In this document: positions 43,307 through 64,000 of the stretch, one piece after another
Position numbering within the stretch: position 1 is the stretch's first letter
How the letters are laid out: each line of letters begins with the position of its first letter
Origin: Diphasiastrum complanatum
Taxonomy: Eukaryota; Streptophyta; Lycopodiopsida; Lycopodiales; Lycopodiaceae
DNA length: 64,000 nt
Assembly: GCA_029204225.1 (NCBI GenBank)
Contig: CM055095.1
Coordinates: 54,079,612-54,143,611, forward strand
Direction of reading: 5' to 3'
The notes under the pieces: model-generated
Databases searched by the model: none
Told to the model about the DNA's origin: nothing
What the model saw: only the letters and a program-made list of their open reading frames with translations
Made by a program: the position numbers and the translations under genes

Positions 43307-43850
43307 TGTGAAAGTATTGTACTTTTGGACATAAATGGATCTACACAAGATCCACAAGAGTGATTGGATGCTTGCTTAACAATCCATCAAAAAACTAGAT
43401 AGAAAAAGTTGATCTAGATTGGCAATTTGACAAAAAGCAACAAGCAAGAACAATCATCAAACATTGATCATAGATTAATCCGAGTTCACACATGTGAAAT
43501 GAAGCCTGTTGTATGGCCTGCAAACAGAGAATGAAGGCTGAATCACTTTGGTTGCATTTGGATCACAAATTTTAATACAAATAAGGAAGGTAACTTGGCT
43601 TTGCCTCTTTCCTAGAGTCATGCCAAGTAGGTGGCTAGTTGGTCAATTTCTTATCATAAATTTAGTTGTAGGTCCTATAATGTAGGAATCACTACCAAAT
43701 TGACATGACCAACTCTTTACACTCAATCTAACCTACACTAGGATAGGTTTCCCATGTGGCATCTTGGCCTCACATGTGTGGGACCCACTTATGCACATAA
43801 TTTACAATATTCTACATGGCTAGATTTGCCAACATTGGCAATTTTTCACA
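43307..43850 (-). repeat. Copia-8 5' LTR
   Basis: 544 bp, TGTGAAAG...TTTTTCACA on the plus strand, abutting the primer site. Related to the fragment at 23174-23560. The rest of the element is missing. Confidence 0.65.
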
Positions 43851-43861
43851 TGGTTTAATTG

Positions 43862-44300
43862 AGACAGTATGATTTGCCTCAACCATAGTTGATGTCTATT
43901 GGGCAAGTACTATTGATGATAGAAGATCAACCACATGTTACACTTTTAGCCTTAATTATGGTCATTTTTCTTGGTCAAGTAAGAAACATGGTATTGTATC
44001 TCTTTCTGCTATAGAAGCTTTATACAAGTCATTGAGTTCGGCAACTCATGAAGCAATATGGCTATGCAACTATTAACCTAAAAGACAACCAATATTAGTA
44101 ACTATGCAGCCAAACTGGCATATGACTAGCAAAAAAATCTAGTCTTTCACATTGGAAAGAAGCATATCAAAGTGAAGTATGTGAAAATCTGCACTCAAGA
44201 AATGTGGATGTGACTATTGCAACACTATTACAACTAGCCAATATACTTACCAAATCCTAAAGCAAAAATAAATTTGAGTTGGCATAGAAGCTATATTTTA
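43862..44300 (+). pseudogene. Copia RNase H remnant
   Basis: In broken frames: DDRRSTT, HFSWSSKKHGIVSLSAIEAL, ATHEAIWLCNY, and a C-terminal part with AKK/SKHI-like and LANILTK-like words. This is the conserved end of a Copia Pol. Confidence 0.6.
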
Positions 44301-44419
44301 AAGCTTCAAAGAGAAAATTTAATGAAAAAACAACTTACATTTTGTTTTGTTTCTATTTTATCATCACTTCTCAAACATACGTTCAAGACTTCAAACATTT
44401 TATTTTATGCGATGATTTT

Positions 44420-44900
44420 GTATGTCAGTTGCTTTATATCTTCATAAGAATCAAATGTGCAACAAAGAAAGATCTTCCCTTGTGTCTTATTATAATAAAG
44501 ATCATCAATATAGAAGAATAACTCTAATTTAATCATTATTTTTCATATTATAACAAGTATTACGTGAATTAACTCTATTATTTCCAACTTTCTTGCCTTA
44601 AAAGTTATTACTTTGATACTAAGAAATTGGAGCTTTTTCGATCCATACAAAGCTTCAAATTTTCTTCGATGGTGATATATATGGAAATTTTGTGGGTGAT
44701 TCACATAGATTTCCTCTTGAAGAAAACATTCAAAAAATCAGTTTTACCATCCATTTGAAAAGTGCCCACTCAGTAAGGGTTCTTACATATAATGGTGTTG
44801 AACTTCACTTTGCATACAAGTGTGAATATTCAAATTCTATACCCTCTTTTTATTTGAATCCCTTGGCAACCAATCTATCTTTGTAGTTATCTTCAGAAAC
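44420..44900 (-). pseudogene. Copia reverse transcriptase remnant
   Basis: Minus-strand fragments recall Copia RT: a VAKGF-like stretch near 44870, FLNV/MDGK-like words near 44740, and FFYIDDLYYN at about 44495-44525, which keeps the YxDD active site. Heavily broken. Confidence 0.45.
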
Positions 44901-45637
44901 CTTTTTCTCCTCTCTTTTTCACTCATGAATGTTATTGTAACTATAAAATTTTGACTAAAGTATAAATGAAAAGCTTGAGTCTAGCTTATACAACATCCAA
45001 GTATAGATCATTGACTAGCAATAACCAAGATTTTTAAAAGATAACAACCTTATCAATCAAAAGGTGAGGTGTTTTCTTGCTCTTACTAGGTCACTTTGAT
45101 GATCCAATGAGCACATTCATCAGTTATTGAATTCCTTTGATCTTGTTTTGCATATTCTCATACTTGAGTATTTCCGTTTGAGCCAAATTTTGCACACAAG
45201 AATTATCCGAATTAGGTGCCATGTCCTACTAATGTTGCAATCCTCAAGTCAATGTCACTCAAAATTAGTGTACGAATGGCATTTTGTAAAGCCCTAGACT
45301 ACAATGGTAGAAGAAAATGGATAATGTTCTCCTTGTCTTTATGGTGGTTGATGCAAAGACTATGAGCATTTGCTCTATATTGGAATGTAACAAAACGGTC
45401 TACTGACTAATTTGGAGGGCAAAGGGGTTTAAATTTGGCCAATTGTGATGACTTGATTATTTGGTGTCTCTTCTTCCATTTGTAAGGGTGGTCAAACATA
45501 AGCCATTTGTTGTTAAACTAGCAAAAGATGTTATCCAACTCTTTAGTAGCTTCATAAACCTTTATGTACTAAATAATGGCCATTGGGAGGGCCATTACCA
45601 CAAATAATCCGAGACCCATGCAGTGAGTGACAGAGGC
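44901..45637 (-). other. Weak Gag-like remnant and spacer
   Basis: Minus-strand reading at about 45560-45090 (RFVTFQYRANAHSLCINHHK, then DKENIIHFLLPL) has a retroelement Gag flavour but too many stops for a firm call. Confidence 0.25.
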
Positions 45638-45793
45638 CACGAGCTATTCGGGACCATATTATGGGTAGTAATGGCCCAACCATCCAATTGGTCATTATCG
45701 TGCATAATTGACATTCACGAGCTATTCGGGACCATATTATGGGTAGTAATGGCCCAACCATCCAATTGGCCATTATCGTGCATAATTGACATT
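45638..45793 (+). repeat. Two tandem 78-bp repeats
   Basis: The unit starting CACGAGCTATTCGGGACC is present at 45638-45715 and 45716-45793, with a single noticed difference (GGTCATT / GGCCATT). Confidence 0.9.
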
Positions 45794-45843
45794 CACCTGA
45801 TGTTTTTGGCATTGTAGCATGTGGCGGGCCCCCTCCCCCCTCT

Positions 45844-45852
<9 letters not shown>

Positions 45853-45899
<47 letters not shown>
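45853..45899. repeat. (CT)n microsatellite with preceding C-rich tract
   Basis: About 23 CT units after a CCCCTCCCCCC tract starting near 45830. Confidence 0.95.
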
Positions 45900-45902
<3 letters not shown>

Positions 45903-45923
45903 TCATAATAAGAAAAAAGTTTA

Positions 45924-45959
45924 GGGCCCTATATTATTATGTCAAGTAATATAGGGCCC
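45924..45959. repeat. Perfect 13-bp hairpin
   Basis: GGGCCCTATATTA (45924-45936) and its exact reverse complement (45947-45959) with a 10-base loop. It is in decayed sequence with no T-run, so a terminator role is not supported. Confidence 0.7.
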
Positions 45960-46831
45960 AAAAAGGGCTTAAAATCAAGCGAATGTAAATTATATAAGTG
46001 ATGTTGCCATTTCATTGGTGACTTTGTAGACCCAATTGTAGATTTGCTATTGGGATTATTGTTATAGCTAGGTGATGTTCCACGATATGAGTGTCTAGAT
46101 ATGTAAGCACAAAATTTAGCCTCTGTTTTAGTGAAAGTGGCGTCCAATCTAGTTACAACATTAGCACCTTTGATATGAGGTCCACTATGTGTATCCCATT
46201 GGTAATACCCTTCTTACTCTCTATGGCTTTTCAAACTCTACAACTTTTTCAATTTTCAAGCGAATATATATAAATACCATAGAGATCCACAAAGGCTGAC
46301 GAGATTGCCACCCCACTCATTAAGGCAGATTCCAAGGGACAATAGTTGGTTCTTAGAGTGTCTTTTAAAGTGATGTCTAGTGAAAAACATGTGATCATGG
46401 CCATCTATGTAGCATGAAGTCAAATACCTCGGTTTTGCTTTAAAGTATATAGTTTTGAGAGGAGAATCCAACTTTCAACCAAAGAGTGCACATCTTAATT
46501 ATCACATAGTTTCTCCGTTAAGGTTCTTGATTAGCGTAATATTACCACCAACTATTTTATAATTTAGATTCATCGATAAGAGTCATCATTTTTTTAGAAG
46601 AATTATATGCCAGTTGGTACAACATTATAGAGTATTTTGAAATGTCAAGAAGGTTCATGTTGTGAACTTTTGATGGTTAAAATGTGTCTAACATTTACTT
46701 GGGAAAAGATCTGGAGGATTTTGCATCAAACTAGTCTCTCTCCATTTGCATGCATTTTGATGGATCCAATGCTTTCATTACTTTGCTCTTTGGTCTTTGT
46801 CTCTACAACGGGCTCTGGCTCAAGTTCTAAC
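45960..46831. other. Spacer, no supported gene
   Basis: A minus-strand 72-residue frame (46147-45929) has a faint Gag-tail look (LDATFTKTEAKF if read back). Otherwise nothing is recognised. Confidence 0.25.
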
Positions 46832-46864
46832 CTTAGAAGCCCGTTCCGAGCAAAATGGGTCGGA
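46832..46864 (+). repeat. Left arm of a 33-bp inverted repeat
   Basis: Begins CTTAGAAGCCCGTTCC and matches the reverse complement of 50063-50095 at 31 of 33 bases. It continues into a GGAAC/GTTCC-rich stretch to about 46915. Confidence 0.8.
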
Positions 46865-46919
46865 ATGTTCCGTTCCGCACATTCCGGAACGTACTGGCTC
46901 GGAACGAGATAGTATAAGT

Positions 46920-48595
46920 TTAAAAGAAATTGATAAACGACCCTGCTGGCCCGTGCATTCGGCATTTCACAGATGATACGACCCTGCTGGCCCGCGAGCT
47001 TAATTAACAGCTGATCGTTAACGGGCAACTAAGGAGTGTTCATAATTAACGGGCAACTAATCGTTTTGCAGTTGACAGCAGGCTTGTGAGTGTGTTCATA
47101 ATTAACAGGCAACTAATTTCACAACAGCTGATCGTTTTGTCGCTGTATTGCTGCGGATGGATACATTTCTCAAAGCTGGGTCGGAACCGTTATATGCTCT
47201 GGCAGTCTCATCTGTATACAAGGACGTTTTGATATTTTAGGAAGTTTATAGATAAAAACATCATACAGGATTACATCTTTCAGGCACATCCATAACTCAG
47301 CAGAGCGCAAGTAAAATGCTGAATGACCAATTTTTTCCATAAGTAGTTTATGTCATATGACATTGTCAAGTAATCTATATATGGAAAAGCTTCAAAATTA
47401 TGTGGCAAGTTGGCTGACCTGGGATGAAATTTCCCAGTTCAACATTCACATGTATAAGAGCTCATGGAATCATGATGCTTCACTTCATCAGCTTCTGATC
47501 TCAATTTCAAAGTTTCCATTGAAGGATTTAGTACCATCGAAAGAGCTAATTTTGGCAGTTACATTTCGTGTTTCAATGATGGCTGTATTTGAACGCTCAA
47601 CTAAAGCTTCTCAACAACCAATAACCCTACGAATCATGTTAAAATCAGAAAACCAAATGATGCTTATCTTAAGCGAAGCCAGTGGTTTCAATAGCTTCTT
47701 AACGAATACCTACTAATTAGCAAAACTATATCACAGAGTTCATCAGAGGTCAGAGGCTTTAATGGTAACATGCTTCCATCTCCAAAACCCCATACAACTG
47801 ATTCATGTTGTCGTGAAAATGCCCTTTCCCAACTGATTTGTTTTCATTACCAACATCTCAAACAGAGAAACTTGCTAGTCAACTTCACACACATCCATGT
47901 ATACCAGACCCCCTGATTTTTGCCTAACACTAAATCCTTCATGCTGGATACTGCCTTCTTGTGTCATAAGCTTGCCAGAGACCACTCTGATATTTTTGCC
48001 AGTTACACCTTCCAAGACTCCAGGATTTTTATGCAACTGGAGACAACAAGGGTCCACATCTCTCTTATGCCATGCATGATGCAACATGCTCAGGCACTGA
48101 ACTGATTTGAAATGCGCCTCTCCCCATTGCATGTTCCTCGCACATTGATGAGATTGTGCTTTGAAGACGTACAGCAAGGGAATCTCATTTCTAGTTCCCT
48201 GTCAAGGTGCATTTATCATTTTCAAACTGAAGCAGCCAAGCTTATCAGAGCATCAGTTATGTTCAGCGAGCCTTCACAAATCAAACAGAGACCCTCTTTG
48301 ATATCAACTTTTTTCAATATTAGACGTAGTGGACCAGACATTTCTATTAACACAGCGCCTCAATGTAGCAAATGGCTTCTACTTGCATATATTCCGTTTT
48401 CCATAACAGCTATTATCCAGGATCATCTAGCCAGGAAAAATGTACTTGTTCCCCCTTTGCCATTGATTATACCCTGCTTAACCCCCTTGGCTTTCGCAGA
48501 CTCAAAACACAAAAACCAGTCAACACTGAAAGGGGCCACTTCTCCAGGACAATTCTCGACGAATCCAAATATCGCATTGATAGCAATTTGAAGAA
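46920..48595. other. 3' flank of the PIP5K gene
   Basis: No recognisable protein. Short open frames on both strands (47357-47716, 48112-48591, 48177-47875) have no motif I know. A GGGCAACTAA-type word repeats near 47020, 47050 and 47107. Confidence 0.3.
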
Positions 48596-60352
<11,757 letters not shown>

Positions 60353-61358
60353 GCAAAAGACCGAAATTGGGGCCACCTTTCTGAAAAGCAATGCCTCCCT
60401 TCTTTTTCTGAACTTGAAGATGGTCGGATAGAGATCTCAAACCCCGAGCTGAGAAACAGAGGCTTTCAACGCCATGAGGGTGAGAGGGGGGCTTGCACTT
60501 TTCCATTGTAGATTCAGTGCTGAAGCTATCCAATCTCCAAGACTTACTGGAAAATCCTTTCTGCTTTGAATTGAAGACATTTTTTGTTAACGTTAAAGAA
60601 ATAGATTGAGATCTACTGTGCAAAATCCAGAACATCCGCCGCATTATTCACTTCACAGCAGCTCCGATGATAGAGGTCGAAACTTTAAGATTTTAGTCTT
60701 CCAACCGTTTAAATGTCTAAGAAAGAGTAGCAGGTTCTTTGAGAATAACTGTCGATGGACTTTGACGAAGCACATTGCCATATCTAGTACAAGAATCGGA
60801 AGGCAAAATCAAAGATAATCCTCAGCAATTTATCGCCAAGCAATCTCATCTGTTTTTTAAATCTAAGCTACAGTATACCTGATAATCAAATTCACTACCA
60901 CTATTACGAGCTCTAACTCCTCTGATAAAATGCTACCAGGCTCAGGCAAACCATCCGGAAGGATGAAACTCATTGCTGAGCACGAAATGCACGAGTAAAA
61001 GAGAGAAATGAGGAATTCAACGAAACAGGGAAGCATAAACCCGCAAAGCTTTTCTAGGGGCAAAAGAAGCTGCTCAAAAACACAGATCGACGCAGGAGCT
61101 CCAGAATCAACAAGGAGCGCATTGACGAAATCAGCTGAGACATGCAGCATAGCAGAAGCTGACGAGAACATGAACAGGAGCTTGGTTGTGGATCAATACC
61201 GAAGCTCAAAAACCGATATATAGATGTTCACAGCTCAGAATCTGGTTGGGAGATTCAACCGAGGTTTCAGAAATGGAAAAGTGCGGCAGAAGCTGTACGA
61301 AAGAGGTCTGGAAACCTGGTTTTGAGTGCGGAAACGGATGCGCAGGGAAGGAAGCAAT

Positions 61359-61396
<38 letters not shown>

Positions 61397-61543
61397 TAGC
61401 ACGGAAAGGCAGTTGGCGATGGCGGAATGGGATCGAGAATTCTGCTGCTGCATGCCTGCCTTTCCTTTTCTCCTTCCTCCCTCCTTCCATCCGACAAACC
61501 CAAAACACAGAAAAACCACGGCATCCCACAGCCTCACTCCTCC
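60353..61543 (-). promoter_or_regulatory. PIP5K 5' untranslated / proximal promoter region
   Basis: No other gene is supported here. It contains a (GA)n tract of about 31 bases (61362-61392), a common feature of plant core promoters and 5' leaders. The transcription start is not determined. Confidence 0.4.
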
Positions 61544-62083
61544 CACTTCGATGTCCGCCACGTGTCATTACTCTCCATAGACAATCTCGATCATCCACGT
61601 GGCACGCTCTGAGTCCACATCGGGGCAGGATTGCCCACGGTGTCACGAGCGGACGTCAGTCCTGCCGCGTCCGAGAGGCTCAAACAAAAACACAGCACAC
61701 GAAGCCACTCCCAAAATCCTCACTTCGATATCCGCCACGTGTCACCCGAGCGAGGAATCAATCTTTACTGTCCACGTGGCAGTATTGGATTTGACATTGG
61801 AGAATGATCGCTAGCGTGTCGCCACAGGACGTTAGTCCTGCCGCGTCGGAGAGAGGACACCGAGAGCCGGACTCTGCAGCGACAAGCAAAAAAAAAAAGT
61901 AAAAAAACAAGATAGAAAAGCAAAATAATCCTCACTTCGATATCCGCCACGTGTCTTCCAGTCAATGGTTAATTCCTCACTGTCCACGTGGCAGTATCTG
62001 ATTCCAATCGGAGAACGGTCGCCTACGTGTCGCCACAGGACGTCAGTCTTGCCGCGTCGGAGAGAGGACACGAGCCGGACTCT
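61544..62083. promoter_or_regulatory. Triplicated G-box module upstream of PIP5K
   Basis: Three copies starting CACTTCGAT(A/G)TCCGCC at 61544, 61721 and 61933. Each has CCACGTGTC near its start and TCCACGTGGCA about 40 bases later; each also has GGACGT(C/T)AGTC(C/T)TGCCGCGTC. That makes six CACGTG cores and three ACGT-type sites. A partial inverted copy is at 62661-62680. CACGTG cores are bound by bHLH and bZIP factors, so light, stress or abscisic-acid responsiveness is plausible but not shown. Confidence 0.65.
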
Positions 62084-64000
62084 GAAAGAAAAATAAAAGA
62101 AAAATAATTTTATTTTTTTTTGGCGGAGTAAATGCAACTGAGCTTGAGCTCCAGACGCGGAGAAAGGCCATTCGAAAACGCCTCGAGTAATTACAAATAT
62201 AATAATTATTTTCATTTTTTAAATGTTTCTCGAGATTAAACCAGCTCATAATTGGATCGGAATACGATTTCCGGAGCTGGACTAAATCCCAGTTTCCGAA
62301 AATCTATTCCCTAAAATATGCACGCAATTATTAGAAAAAGAGCTTAAAAGGCAATTAATTAACTATTTCACGTACCACAAACCCCCTTTAAAAATTCACA
62401 CTTTAATTATTTTCTTCTCCTTCCAAAACAAAAATACGAAAAAATAAACTTTATTCACCGCCCTTCAAAACTACGGCCCCGTCCCACCTTCAACAAACTT
62501 CACCCTTCTCTGAGTTCTCTCACTTCTGGCAGCGGTTTTCCGACCAGACCGCAGTGCACATCTCCGCCTTTCCACTCTGGACAATCCATTACCCTTCAGT
62601 CAAATCCTTCTTCAATGCGCCTCCACCGTCCCGGGTTCGAGCTCACGTGGAGACAGGACTACCACGTGGCGGATATCGGTCGATGGTACCATCGGTGGTG
62701 GAGCTAAGCCCCGGGGCCGTGCATCCGCCGCCCGTTTTAGAGCTGCCCCCCCCCCCCGTTTTAGTACAAGCTTAGAAATCCGTGAAGGAGATATTAAATG
62801 TCGAAGCTAAAATTTCTACTTTATCCATTAATTTAATACCAACCCCCATTCATTCATATATATATATCCTCGACCGTCGACGTACTATTAGTTTAGTACT
62901 AAATCAGTAACTACTCCTTCATTAACAGCTCATGAAGCAATCCCTCGGTTACAACGCAAATCCCATACATACATTAATTACTTGATCATTGTTCATTCAC
63001 CACTTCAAATTTTAAATACCCCCCCCACCCACACACCCACCCCAATTCTTTGTCTTACCTATTTGACTCTCTGAGTCTATGACGTTAACATTTGAGCCAA
63101 GCTTTTGTATGCTTCCTTGTTCAGTGTAGAACTTAGTCCTTAGTGGTGATTATGAGTGGGTTGTTGGCAGGTTTTTTGCGGCTGGGGGGTCTATTTCATC
63201 TCATACAATGTACCCCATCTTCCCACCAAAACAGTCTCTCATTGATTTAGACCCCCTATCTCAAAAGCAACCAAAAAGAACATCTTCAATCTCCAACAAG
63301 CGTCAAGTGAATGTGAGATCTAAGATCTGAGTGTGGAGGTCTGAGATTTGAGATCAAAGACTAACCATGCAGAATGTGACAAAGGAAAGAAATCTATGAC
63401 TGAAACTTGAGAATGCCCCATTTACGTCAACACCCCATTTACGTCAACTATGTCCATGGCTGAGCAAGTCTATAAAGAATTTTGCAAGTCGTGGCTTGAG
63501 ATTCCCACTATGAGCAAGTCTATAAAGAAATTTGAGCTTGAGATCCACTACTTGCTTATCATCTAAATATCTAACTATGGTGAAACCCATGGACATTTAA
63601 ACCTTATACCTATTTTACTTAGGTGAAAAAAACTCTCTTGTAAAAATTTTGTTGAGTAAAATATGGCAACCTAATATGATTTTTTAATGTATAGTTTTTA
63701 TGGATTTATGTAGTTCTTAGGCAACTTCAAAAGACCAAAAGAACAACATGACAAATGGCATGTCTGGAATATGTACAATTGGGCCCCAAGAAATGAGATT
63801 TGCATTAGCAAAAAGCTACATCAAAAAGCGAATGTACTAAGCTTATTCTTTGGCATCATGACAATCCATGTGGTTACTTTATTTTAGTTGCCAGTTCTAG
63901 ATAGCTACTAGGTCCATGACATAAAAGGGAACTCAACTTGTAATGGAAGAAAGATTAATGTACTAACATGTCTTGTGTGTTTGAGATACTTTTAAAATCC
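62084..64000. other. Right flank without supported gene
   Basis: Low coding potential. Poly-C tracts at about 62747-62757 and 63019-63027, and a short TATATATATA near 62860. Short direct repeats near 63420-63540 (CCCCATTTACGTCAAC twice; GAGCAAGTCTATAAAGAA twice). A 73-residue frame at 62554 is Pro-rich without homology that I recognise. Confidence 0.35.

Noticed and set aside
45924..45959. Rho-independent terminator
   Set aside because: A eukaryotic context, no U-run and no gene ending there.
48112..48591. 159-codon plus-strand frame beyond PIP5K exon 8
   Set aside because: No domain recognised and no splice support; it would lie antisense to the PIP5K 3' untranslated region.
61186..62249. 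Several overlapping frames of 60-200 codons on both strands
   Set aside because: They overlap the G-box repeats and the GA tract and show no conserved motif. A GC-richer promoter region produces such frames by chance.

Overview
This is plant nuclear DNA. The only clearly host-type gene is a MORN-repeat phosphatidylinositol-4-phosphate 5-kinase, an architecture typical of land plants, spread over eight coding exons with introns up to about 3.1 kb. Nearly everything else is plant-type LTR retrotransposons: Ty1/Copia elements primed by initiator-Met tRNA, and Ty3/Gypsy elements, one with a Tat/Athila-like primer site. I cannot name the species. Long introns, many (GA/CT)n microsatellites and dense nesting fit a large seed-plant genome.

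Layout. 1-19.6 kb is a decayed Gypsy element (Gypsy-1) split by two insertions: a young minus-strand Copia (Copia-1, 4740-10884, TSD GGACC, two LTR mismatches noticed) and a non-autonomous Copia (Copia-NA, 12252-17095, TSD AGATC, roughly 20 LTR mismatches). 19.6-23.6 kb holds truncated minus-strand Copia remnants and an LTR fragment. 23938-30417 is a nearly complete plus-strand Copia (Copia-2, one LTR difference noticed) that landed in a minus-strand Gypsy gag (Gypsy-2). 31-36 kb is a jumble of Gypsy and Copia gag/protease fragments.

36.0-42.9 kb is the unusual part. It is an island of intron-containing, decayed, non-retroviral genes: a coiled-coil protein, an unrecognised protein, a centromere-type histone H3-like protein whose 3' exons encode a C48/Ulp1-like (SUMO protease-like) domain, and a minus-strand two-exon gene ending in a possibly ubiquitin-like segment. 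The H3-like gene is preceded by a dispersed, two-orientation motif array (consensus near CCTCGCGTGATAGCGATATC) and a CACGTG-rich minisatellite.

43-46.8 kb is Copia debris and simple repeats. 48.6-60.35 kb (minus) is the PIP5K9-like gene, with two GC-AG introns, a 355-bp MITE-like insertion and long (CT)n/(GA)n tracts in introns. Its first exon contains six single-base length differences whose net effect is consistent with an 854-residue protein, so they may be assembly errors. Its upstream region has a triplicated G-box module (61.54-62.08 kb). 62.1-64.0 kb shows no gene I can support.
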